Origin: JAYRGC01 sp041908065
GTDB lineage: Bacteria > Pseudomonadota > Alphaproteobacteria > UBA9219
DNA length: 16,679 nucleotides
NCBI GenBank assembly: GCA_041908065.1
Contig: JAYRGC010000031.1
Span: 1-16,679, forward strand
Direction of reading: 5' to 3'
The position numbers and the translations under genes are program-made. Under the pieces are notes generated by a model, which did not search any database, was not told where the DNA came from, and worked only from the letters and a program-made list of their open reading frames with translations. This document shows positions 1-7,545 of this stretch, one piece after another; the first letter of the stretch is position 1, and each line of letters starts with the position of its first letter.

Positions 1-1
1 C

Positions 2-28
2 GCCGCCAAGGGGCGGCTCGCAATGACG
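2..28. repeat. Truncated copy of a dispersed palindromic repeat
   Basis: These 27 bases recur exactly at 14853-14879. They hold a short hairpin, GCCGCC-AAGG-GGCGGC, followed by CTCGCAATGACG. The window edge cuts the element, so only its distal part is visible here. The motif resembles the widely dispersed bacterial palindromes that read CTGGATTG...CGCAATGACG; that comparison is from memory. No open reading frame is associated with it. Confidence 0.75.
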
Positions 29-103
29 ACGCTTGCCGGAAGGCCGTACCCACCCGTTTTGCGTAAGAGCCAATAACCTCGTACCATGGCCGCAACAGCG
101 TTC

Positions 104-133
104 TTGAGTGCCGCGCCCGCTGTAACCTATACT
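104..133 (+). promoter_or_regulatory. Candidate sigma70 promoter for the dsbA-like/smc unit
   Basis: A -35-like TTGAGT (104-109) and a -10-like TATACT (128-133) are separated by 18 bases. Transcription would begin near 140, leaving about 56 bases of leader before the ATG at 196. The match is good for a housekeeping promoter and there is no competing gene between 29 and 195. This is a pattern match only. Confidence 0.45.
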
Positions 134-195
134 CGGCGAGGCGGCGAGGATTCGGGTTGCGGCGAAGGCCGCTTAATCATGAGGGAGGCATAGAT

Positions 196-867
196 ATGCG
201 GGCTTTTAAGGCGTTGGCGATAGCGACGGCGGTTATAGGAGTCGGCATCGCGTTTTTGGCTTTGAACCCTTCCCGACAGGCGGAGGCGCAGGCTGCCATG
301 GGGGCGGGGCCCATGGTCAAGCTTCAGGAACGCTCCATCGGCAAGGCCGACGCTCCGCTGGTGGTGGAGGAGTTCGTCTCCCTTACCTGTTCGCATTGCG
401 CCGACTTTTACCTGAAGATCATGCCGGAGCTTAAAACCCGCTATGTCGACACCGGCAAGGCGCGTTTCGTGCTGCGCGATTTTCCTTTGGACGGAACGGC
501 GTTGCGGGCTTCGGCCTTGGCGCATTGCATGCCGGAGGAGCAGTATTTTCCCTTCATCAAGGTGTTGTACGAAAATCTCGAAAAATGGGCTTTCGCCAAG
601 GATCCGCAGCAGGTGATGACGCAATACGCCAAGCTGGGGGGATTGCCGGACGACAAGGCCAAGGCGTGCGTGTCTGATGCTAAGATCCTTGACGCTTTGG
701 CCGCCGCCCGCACCGAAGCTCAGGAAAAATACGATATTCAGGGCACTCCGACTTTCATCCTGAACGGCAAGGAAAAACTGAACGCTTCTTCGAATGTCGA
801 CGAATTCGTCTCCGCTTTCGACAAGGCGTTGGCCGAAAAGGGGAAAACCGAGAGCAAGGGGAAATAA
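196..867 (+). CDS. Exported DsbA-family thiol:disulfide oxidoreductase
   Basis: This 223-residue protein is probably a periplasmic oxidase or isomerase of protein disulfides. Residues 1-33 form a signal peptide or N-terminal anchor: a basic start, a hydrophobic core, and AEAQA as a possible cleavage site. The thioredoxin-fold active site is C65-S-H-C68 after a strand (VVEEFVSLT), and the conserved cis-proline is P185 in GTPTF. Between them lies the helical insertion typical of the DsbA/Thioredoxin_4 group. The ATG at 196 is chosen because GGAGG (184-188) sits 7 bases before it; the frame is open from an upstream TTG at 157 but that lacks a ribosome site and would bury the signal peptide. Its stop lies 4 bases before the smc start, so the two are probably co-transcribed. 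A DsbA-like gene just before smc is common in alphaproteobacteria. The redox partner is not shown. Confidence 0.9.
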   Translation: MRAFKALAIATAVIGVGIAFLALNPSRQAEAQAAMGAGPMVKLQERSIGKADAPLVVEEFVSLTCSHCADFYLKIMPELKTRYVDTGKARFVLRDFPLDGTALRASALAHCMPEEQYFPFIKVLYENLEKWAFAKDPQQVMTQYAKLGGLPDDKAKACVSDAKILDALAAARTEAQEKYDIQGTPTFILNGKEKLNASSNVDEFVSAFDKALAEKGKTESKGK

Positions 868-871
868 CCTA

Positions 872-3800
872 GTGCTTTTCACCAATCTGAAGCTTCAAGG
901 ATTCAAGTCGTTCGTCGAGCCGACCGAGCTTGAGATACGGTCGGGATTGACCGGCATCGTAGGGCCGAACGGCTGCGGAAAATCCAACCTCGTCGAGGCG
1001 TTGCGCTGGGTGATGGGCGAGACCTCGGCGCGGCGGATGCGCGGAACCGATATGGACGACGTGATATTCGCCGGAACCGCTCTCAGGCCATCGCGCAATC
1101 TGGCTGAGGTGGCGTTGACGCTGGACAATTCCGATCGCTCCGCCACAGCCGAACACAACAACGAGGAGGAGCTGAGGATAGCCCGCCGCATCGAGCGCGG
1201 CAGCGGATCCGATTACCGCATCAACGGCAAGCCGGCGCGCCAGCGCGACGTGCAGTTGTTGTTCGCGGATCAGGCCACGGGGGCGCACTCCACCAGCGTG
1301 GTGGGGCAGGGGCAGATAGACGCGCTAATCCGCGCCAAGCCGCAGGATAGGCGGCAGATATTGGAGGAGGCTTCGGGCACGGCGGGACTGCATACCCGCC
1401 GTCACGAGGCCGAGTTGAAGCTGAAGGCCGCCGAGCAGAATCTTTCCCGCGTCGACGAGGTGCTGAACACGTTGGACGCCCAATTGCGCGGTCTGAAACA
1501 GCAGGCGCGGCAGGCTTCCCGTTATCGCAATCTGGCCGATCATATACGCAATACCGAAAGCGTGTTGCTGCGCCTGAAGTGGCAGGAGGCGGAGGCTGGT
1601 GCGGCGCAGGCCGCGGCGGCTTATGCCGAAACCCAGACCCGCGCCGTGGATCTGACCGGAATAGTGGCCGCCAGCACTACCGCGAGGGTGGAAATAGCCG
1701 CCGGACTTCCTGATTTGCGGCAAGCCGAGGCGGCGGCGGCGGCGATAGTGCAGCGGTTGACTCTGGAGCGCGAAAGGATAGACGGCGAGATCCGCCGCAT
1801 CGAGGGAGAGATAAGATCCTGCGAACAGCGGTTGGCGCAAGCCCATGCCGACGCCGAACGCGAACAGGCGAGGCGGAGCGATGGAGAATCCGCGCTGGCG
1901 CGTTTGGACGAGGAAACCGGACGGCTCGCCGCGAGCGAGGATGCGGCGCGGGCGGCCTTGCCGGCGGCGATAGAGGCCGAAGAAAAAGCCGCCGCCGAGG
2001 CGGCCGCGATGGACGCGGCTCTGGCGGAATTGACCGAACAAGCGGCTAAGGCCGAGGCGCAAGCGCAGGCGTTGCAACAGGAAGCTGAAGGCTTGTCGCG
2101 GCGACGCGCCGAGTTGTCCTCGCGCTCCGAGCAGGCGGCGGCGCAAAAGGCGGCGTTGATTGCCGAGGCCGCGTCGCGTCCGGATCTGTCGCTGGCGACT
2201 GCGATGGTGTCGGCCTGCGAGACCGAGTTGGAGCGCAGGCAAGCACAGGCGCGGGAGGCCGAACAGGCGTTGCGCGACGCCGAAGCGGCCCAGCATTCCC
2301 GCCGCGAGGCCTCTCAACAGGCGGAATCCGCGCTTACCAAAATCAAGGCGGAAGCCGATGCGATAGCTTCGCTTTTGCGGCATCACGACGAAAACGGCGC
2401 GGCGGGGCAGGTGATAGATCTTATCGCGGTCGAACCCGGCCTTGAAGGCGCGTTGGCGGTGGCGTTGGGCGAGGCGTTATCGGCGGCATTGGACGACAAG
2501 GCGGCCATGCATTGGCGCGAAGTCCGGCTTTCGGATGACGACGCCGCGTTACCGGACGGAGCTAGTCCGCTTGCCGCGCATATCCGCGCTCCGGCGGCGT
2601 TGGCGCGTGGATTGTCGCAAATAGGATTGGTCGAGAGCCGCGAACAAGGCGAGGCTTTGGCGCAAGTCCTGAAGGCGGGACAGGTCATCGTCAGCCGCGA
2701 CGGATGGGCGTGGCGGTGGGACGGCTTTACGGTTACGCCGCAGGCCAAGACCGCCACGGCTTTGCGGTTGCAGCAACGCAACCGCTTGGACGCCTTGCGA
2801 AGAGAGGCGGAAATAGCGGAGGCCGCCGCCGCCGCGGCCAAGTCCGCTTCGGACTCCGCTTCGGAAATACTAGCCCAATGCCGAGCATTGGACGAGGAGG
2901 CGCGGGAATCGCTGCGTTTGGCCTTCCGCGCTTTGGACGACGCGCGCGCGCTTAATGCGCGGCAAGAGCGCGACGCGGCTGCGAACAATTCGCGTTTGGC
3001 GGCTGTAGAAGAGAGTTTAAGGCAGTTGGAGGAAGATGCTCGGCAGGCCGACGCCCGCATCGCCGCCGTAGCGGAGATGCTGGAAGGATTGGCCGATGTG
3101 GCGTCGATGCGTTTGGACATTAGCTCCCGCCGCGCTGCTCTGGCCGAACTGCGCGGGCAATACGCCCAACGCAAGAGCGAGCGAGATCACCTGACTCGGG
3201 AAGCGCAATCGTGCGCTTCCCGCCGCGAAGCGGCGGCGAGGGAAATCGCGGAATGGCGGGAAAGAATGGCTACGGCTATGGCGCACGCCGACGCTTTGGC
3301 CGAGCGCGTAGCCGAATTGGAAACCGCCCTGTCGCAATCGCGATCGCGCCCATCGGAACTCGCTTCAGAACGGAGCAAGCTGCTCGACGATTTGTCGGCG
3401 GCGGAAGCGGCGCGGCGCGACGCTTCGGACGCGCTTGTCGTGGCCGAAAGCGCCTTGGAGACGGCGGAGGCCAGATTACGCCACGACGAGTCCGAATTTA
3501 ACCGCGCGCGGGAAGACGGCATCCGCGCCGAAGCCGCGGTGGCGGCCGCCGCTGAGCATTTCTCGGCCTTGCGCGAACGCATCGCGGAAAAGCTGAATTG
3601 CGGGGCTGAGGAGTTGTTGGCGCAGGCCGGCGACGGAGACGACAAGGAACTCCGCGACGCCGCCGAACTGGAGCAGCTTTTGGCTCGTTATCTACGCGAG
3701 CGCGACAATATGGGAGCGGTGAACCTTCGCGCCGACGTTGAAGCCGAAGCGATGCAGGCTGGAATCGATAAATTGCAAAAGGAAAAGGACGACCTTACGT

Positions 3801-4420
3801 CCGCGATTTCCCGTCTGCGTCACGGTATCGGCCAGTTGAACCGCGAAGCGCGGGAGAGGCTGCAAGGCGCATTTTCCGCCGTCAACGAACGTTTTCAGTC
3901 GTTGTTCACGGGGCTTTTCGGCGGCGGCAAGGCGCATCTGGAGCTGATCGACAACGAGGATCCCATGAACGCGGGGCTGGAGATTTTTGCCAGTCCTCCG
4001 GGCAAAAAGATGCAGGTGTTGTCGCTGTTGTCGGGGGGAGAGCGGACGCTGACGGCTTTGGCGTTGCTGTTCGCGGTTTTCCAGACCAATCCTTCGCCCA
4101 TTTGCGTGCTGGACGAAGCCGAAGCCGCGCTGGACGAAAGCAATATCGGACGTTTCTGCGATTTGGTGGAGAGGATTTCGAGGGAAACCGGAACCCGTTT
4201 CCTCATTATCACGCACCAACGCTTGACCATGGCGCGGATGGACCGGTTGTACGGCGTGACAATGGGCGAAAAGGGGGTGTCGCAGCTGGTCTCGGTGGAT
4301 CTGGCTGCGGCGGTGGCGATGCGCGACGGCGGAGTCGTCGCGGAAAAATCGGTTCTGGAAGAGGGAGCCGAGCAATACGCCGCCGCTTCCGCCGCGCTGG
4401 CAGATGTGCAGGCGGCATAA
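872..4420 (+). CDS. smc: Chromosome segregation ATPase SMC
   Basis: This 1182-residue protein is the chromosome-organising SMC ATPase, which works in the cytoplasm as a dimer with ScpA/ScpB. Its head is split, as expected: Walker A GPNGCGKSN (31-39) near the N terminus; the ABC signature LSGGER (1053-1058) and Walker B VLDEAEAALDE (D1081, E1082) near the C terminus. In between are two long Ala/Glu/Arg-rich coiled coils around a hinge of roughly residues 510-650. Many SMCs read DEVDAALD where this one reads DEAEAALD, a mild variant that keeps the catalytic Asp-Glu pair. I start at GTG 872 because it lies 4 bases after the preceding stop, has AAGGGG (856-861) upstream, and gives the usual SMC N terminus (FTNLKLQGFKSF). 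An in-frame upstream start at 794 would overlap the dsbA-like gene by 74 bases and add a non-homologous tail. ATA is a frequent isoleucine codon despite high GC. Confidence 0.97.
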   Translation: MLFTNLKLQGFKSFVEPTELEIRSGLTGIVGPNGCGKSNLVEALRWVMGETSARRMRGTDMDDVIFAGTALRPSRNLAEVALTLDNSDRSATAEHNNEEELRIARRIERGSGSDYRINGKPARQRDVQLLFADQATGAHSTSVVGQGQIDALIRAKPQDRRQILEEASGTAGLHTRRHEAELKLKAAEQNLSRVDEVLNTLDAQLRGLKQQARQASRYRNLADHIRNTESVLLRLKWQEAEAGAAQAAAAYAETQTRAVDLTGIVAASTTARVEIAAGLPDLRQAEAAAAAIVQRLTLERERIDGEIRRIEGEIRSCEQRLAQAHADAEREQARRSDGESALARLDEETGRLAASEDAARAALPAAIEAEEKAAAEAAAMDAALAELTEQAAKAEAQAQALQQEAEGLSRRRAELSSRSEQAAAQKAALIAEAASRPDLSLATAMVSACETELERRQAQAREAEQALRDAEAAQHSRREASQQAESALTKIKAEADAIASLLRHHDENGAAGQVIDLIAVEPGLEGALAVALGEALSAALDDKAAMHWREVRLSDDDAALPDGASPLAAHIRAPAALARGLSQIGLVESREQGEALAQVLKAGQVIVSRDGWAWRWDGFTVTPQAKTATALRLQQRNRLDALRREAEIAEAAAAAAKSASDSASEILAQCRALDEEARESLRLAFRALDDARALNARQERDAAANNSRLAAVEESLRQLEEDARQADARIAAVAEMLEGLADVASMRLDISSRRAALAELRGQYAQRKSERDHLTREAQSCASRREAAAREIAEWRERMATAMAHADALAERVAELETALSQSRSRPSELASERSKLLDDLSAAEAARRDASDALVVAESALETAEARLRHDESEFNRAREDGIRAEAAVAAAAEHFSALRERIAEKLNCGAEELLAQAGDGDDKELRDAAELEQLLARYLRERDNMGAVNLRADVEAEAMQAGIDKLQKEKDDLTSAISRLRHGIGQLNREARERLQGAFSAVNERFQSLFTGLFGGGKAHLELIDNEDPMNAGLEIFASPPGKKMQVLSLLSGGERTLTALALLFAVFQTNPSPICVLDEAEAALDESNIGRFCDLVERISRETGTRFLIITHQRLTMARMDRLYGVTMGEKGVSQLVSVDLAAAVAMRDGGVVAEKSVLEEGAEQYAAASAALADVQAA

Positions 4421-4492
4421 GATCAACAGGATTGCAATAGTACGCTTCCATCTGCGCGCGCGATCCAATAAAAATAGAAAGGGAGCGCAACC

Positions 4493-6790
4493 ATGACTAT
4501 GTTACGTTTTTTTGCTCCGTTAGCTATTATATTGTGTTTGATCGCATATTTTATGCTTCCTTGGACAGACCGCTTGTTTCTAAGTTGGTCAGAAACCGAC
4601 CTGCGGATCAGATCAGGATTGGTGTTTTCATCAATAAAGGACGGGTTATCGGAAGTGCTGAACGCAGAGCGCGGCGGGCAGTTGACTAAGAAATTTACTG
4701 AATTGGCCAAAGACGAGCGGCTTGTCGGGATAGGGTATTGCGATGGAGGTGGAGCGCCAAAATATAGAAACAAGGATTTTCCATCAGATATAAACTGTCC
4801 GGATCTAACTACTTATAAAGAACCTTATTTCAGCCGTAAGACAATCAAGGGGGGGTCGGTGCTGGTGGCCATATTTCCTATTTCTGGCCATGAAGGGGAT
4901 ATAAACGAGGCAGAGATCATTCCGAAGAGCAACTATCTGATGATAGTGCACGATATGGCATATGCCGAACTTCGGGGCGATAACACTAGATTTTATGTTC
5001 TTGGATTTTTGATAGGCATCAGTTTATTGGCAGCGTTTATAACGTTGCTGGTAGCCCGCCTAACCATGAGCAAGTGGATGCTGGGATTGCGCGATTATGT
5101 GCGCACCGGCAAACGTTCGCATGGGTTGCCACGCGAGGCATTGGGCATTACTCGTGAAATCCAAAAAAGAATGCGCCAATTGGAGCGCGAGCAGCAACGC
5201 GCGTCATTAATAGGAACGCAATGGTCGGCGGAAACTTTATTTGCTTTGGTGCGCAATAATTTGCCATCGGAGCAGATTATTACCGTCTCCTATAGGCAAC
5301 CCTATACACACAGCAAATCCCCCGACGGTTTGGTTTGGAACATGCCGGCCAGCGGTCTAGTGACGGCCATAGAACCGATAATGAAGGCCTGTCGCGGCAC
5401 GTGGATAGCCGTGGCATCGGGGGATGCCGATAAACTCGTCGTGGACAGCGATGACGCTTTGATGGTTCCTCCGGAAAATCCAGTGTACCGTTTGAAACGG
5501 ATCTGGCTTTCAGAGGCGGAGGAGGCCGGATTTTATGCGGGATTTTCTAACGAAGGGCTGTGGCCATTATGCAATATGGCTTATGTTAAACCACGTTTTC
5601 GCGCCGCAGATTGGGAGGCTTACAAAAGCGTGAATCGCAAATTTGCGGATTCCATAGTGGCTGAAGCAAAGTCAGATTCTCCGATAGTGTTTATCCAAGA
5701 TTATCATTTTGGTTTATTGCCAAGGATGGTGCGCGAAAGGTTGCCGGGGGCTTTGATCGTGGTTTTTTGGCATATACCTTGGCCTAATTCGGAAACGCTG
5801 GGGATATTGCCTTGTCGCGAAGAATTTCTTGCCGGCATGCTCGCGTCAGACATCGTGGGTTTCCACACCCAATATTTTTGCAACAATTTTCTCGATTGTA
5901 TCGATACGCACGTCGAGGGCCTTATAGACAGGGAACACGACACAGTGCGGCACGGAGACGATTTCTGTATGGTAATGCCATACCCGATATCTATCGCATG
6001 GCCTGATTTTGATTCGATGTCGTTACCCAGTGTGACGACTTGCCGAAACGATATAGCGGCCATGCTGGGAATTGATAAGGACGCGAAAATAATCCTAGGT
6101 GTCGAGCGTTTGGATTATATCAAAGGGATTCCGGAGAGATTGCGGGCATTTGGCGTGTTTCTAGAAGACAATCCGGAGTTTGCGGGACGTATCCATTTTG
6201 TGCAGATAGCCTCTCCTTCGCGATCCATCATACCAGCTTACGCTGATATAGACAGAGAGGTGGATAAAGCGGCTGAACTGGTCAATAAAAAACACGGCAC
6301 ATCGGCATGGACTCCGATTCATGTTCTCAAGCGTAATTTCAACCAGCGCGAAGTTTACAGGTTTTTTCGCGCAGCGGACGTTTGTGTGGTTTCGTCATTG
6401 CACGATGGGATGAACTTGGTTGCAAAAGAATTTGTGGCGGCGCGAGATGATAATAGGGGCGTGCTAATTCTCAGCCAATTCTCAGGATCGTCGCGAGAAT
6501 TGGTTGACGCGATAATAGTCAATCCATACGATGAGCTTGGCCTCTCTCGCAGCCTGTCTCTTGCCGTGTCTATGGGCGAGGATGAGCAGTCTGTGCGCAT
6601 GAAGAGCATGCGCGACCATGTGAAATCGCACAATGTTTTTGCGTGGGCGGCGCGGATATTAGGAGATGCTGCTAGGTTGCACAATCGCCGCAGGCTTAAC
6701 AAGATGTTGCGGGAAGGCAGGAGCGTATACGATTCAACTTCTACTACGGAAAATGTGATTTCATGGCCGCTACAATTAAGGAACAAATAG
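4493..6790 (+). CDS. otsA: Membrane-anchored trehalose-6-phosphate synthase-like GT20
   Basis: This 765-residue protein joins a sensor-like membrane module to a retaining GT20 glycosyltransferase, expected to make trehalose 6-phosphate from a nucleotide-glucose and glucose 6-phosphate. TM1 is about 6-23, an extracytoplasmic domain about 24-165, TM2 about 168-189, then a basic helical linker (190-240) and the catalytic region (about 262-735). By comparison with E. coli OtsA, the R of SYRQP (268) and SGLV (287-290) match the nucleotide loop; D403 (QDYH), H427 (WHIPWP), R539/K544 (VERLDYIKG) and D638/E646 (DGMNLVAKE) match the active site. The loop reads PASGLV rather than SAGGLV, so it belongs to a divergent GT20 branch; glucosylglycerol-phosphate synthase is the main alternative. 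GGGAG (4481-4485) precedes the ATG. Plain OtsA is about 470 residues; the extra 260 or so are the membrane part. Composition is much AT-richer than smc. It overlaps otsB by 28 bases. Confidence 0.88.
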   Translation: MTMLRFFAPLAIILCLIAYFMLPWTDRLFLSWSETDLRIRSGLVFSSIKDGLSEVLNAERGGQLTKKFTELAKDERLVGIGYCDGGGAPKYRNKDFPSDINCPDLTTYKEPYFSRKTIKGGSVLVAIFPISGHEGDINEAEIIPKSNYLMIVHDMAYAELRGDNTRFYVLGFLIGISLLAAFITLLVARLTMSKWMLGLRDYVRTGKRSHGLPREALGITREIQKRMRQLEREQQRASLIGTQWSAETLFALVRNNLPSEQIITVSYRQPYTHSKSPDGLVWNMPASGLVTAIEPIMKACRGTWIAVASGDADKLVVDSDDALMVPPENPVYRLKRIWLSEAEEAGFYAGFSNEGLWPLCNMAYVKPRFRAADWEAYKSVNRKFADSIVAEAKSDSPIVFIQDYHFGLLPRMVRERLPGALIVVFWHIPWPNSETLGILPCREEFLAGMLASDIVGFHTQYFCNNFLDCIDTHVEGLIDREHDTVRHGDDFCMVMPYPISIAWPDFDSMSLPSVTTCRNDIAAMLGIDKDAKIILGVERLDYIKGIPERLRAFGVFLEDNPEFAGRIHFVQIASPSRSIIPAYADIDREVDKAAELVNKKHGTSAWTPIHVLKRNFNQREVYRFFRAADVCVVSSLHDGMNLVAKEFVAARDDNRGVLILSQFSGSSRELVDAIIVNPYDELGLSRSLSLAVSMGEDEQSVRMKSMRDHVKSHNVFAWAARILGDAARLHNRRRLNKMLREGRSVYDSTSTTENVISWPLQLRNK

Positions 6791-7539
6791 AATCTTTTAA
6801 AAATGCCGTTGGCGAGTCGGCGTTTTTTCTAGATTTCGACGGAACGCTTGTGAATCTTGCCCCCCATCCCGATAAAATCGACGTTCCATCAGATTTAATC
6901 GATGATTTGGCTCTGTTATCTAGAGATAACAAGTGTGTGATGGCCATAGTTTCGGGAAGGGGTATGTCTCAGCTTGACGCATTTTTACCGAACGTGGGAT
7001 TGCCGACTATAGGAAGCCATGGGGCTGAGATAAGATTGCGTCGCGATAGCAGCGGATATGTTATGTCTCAGCCATTGTCAGATCATATGCGCGAGGCTTT
7101 GCGGGACGTCAGCGATTCTAACTCGTGTTTTTTTGAAGATAAGGTTTACTGCGTTTCCCTTCATCAGCCCTTCATGCACATGGATGATGATCTGAAGCCA
7201 GAGATAATGGCGGTCATTGATGAGTGCGGCGGCGATTTTGTGATTCGCAAAGTCGGGAGGACGTACGAAATAATGCGGCGCGGCATCAGTAAGGGATCCG
7301 GCATCGAGCACATTATGAAAATACCGGGGTTTTTAGGACGTAATCCGGTATACATTGGAGACGATGTTTGTGTGGATGATAGTTTATCCGTCATTGCTGA
7401 GATGGGGGGAGAATTGGTATCGGTAAGTTCCGCGATGTCGGCTCAATATCCTCAGCATGACGGCAAAAATTTTAAAACTGAAGACGTTCAGGATTTGGTA
7501 GCGGGGCTAGCTCGCAGGAAAGATCGGATGGAGGTTTAG
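6763..7539 (+). CDS. otsB: Trehalose-6-phosphate phosphatase (HAD family)
   Basis: This 258-residue enzyme is predicted to remove phosphate from trehalose 6-phosphate, completing the two-step route begun by the preceding gene. HAD motifs are all present: motif I D24-F-D26-G-T, motif II S64-G-R, the lysine of motif III at K177 (SKGSG), and motif IV GDDVCVDD (199-206), close to the usual OtsB form GDDxTDEDAF. Length is normal for OtsB. The ATG at 6763 lies inside the 3' end of the synthase gene (28-base overlap), which suggests translational coupling; only a weak GGA (6748-6750) precedes it. Like its partner it is AT-rich with many A/T-ending codons. Another sugar-phosphatase substrate is possible if the GT20 enzyme is not a trehalose synthase, but the pairing favours trehalose. 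Confidence 0.92.
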   Translation: MAATIKEQIESFKNAVGESAFFLDFDGTLVNLAPHPDKIDVPSDLIDDLALLSRDNKCVMAIVSGRGMSQLDAFLPNVGLPTIGSHGAEIRLRRDSSGYVMSQPLSDHMREALRDVSDSNSCFFEDKVYCVSLHQPFMHMDDDLKPEIMAVIDECGGDFVIRKVGRTYEIMRRGISKGSGIEHIMKIPGFLGRNPVYIGDDVCVDDSLSVIAEMGGELVSVSSAMSAQYPQHDGKNFKTEDVQDLVAGLARRKDRMEV

Positions 7540-7545
7540 GAAGAA

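Noticed and set aside
794..871. Upstream in-frame start for smc
   Set aside because: The added 26 residues do not resemble SMC, overlap the previous gene, and lack a ribosome site; GTG 872 restores the normal N terminus.
1325..2386. Long open frame of 353 codons antisense to smc
   Set aside because: It is Arg/Leu/Gly-rich with no domain pattern, has no ribosome site, and lies wholly opposite the well-supported smc coiled coil; GC-rich, Ala-rich genes often give such open antisense frames.
2383..3174. Open frame of 263 codons antisense to smc
   Set aside because: Its Ser/Ala-rich translation mirrors GC-rich smc codons; it has no family features and no independent signals.
4849..4855. G7 tract in otsA as a phase-variation switch
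   Set aside because: Seven bases is short for slippage switching, the frame is intact, and there is no second tract.
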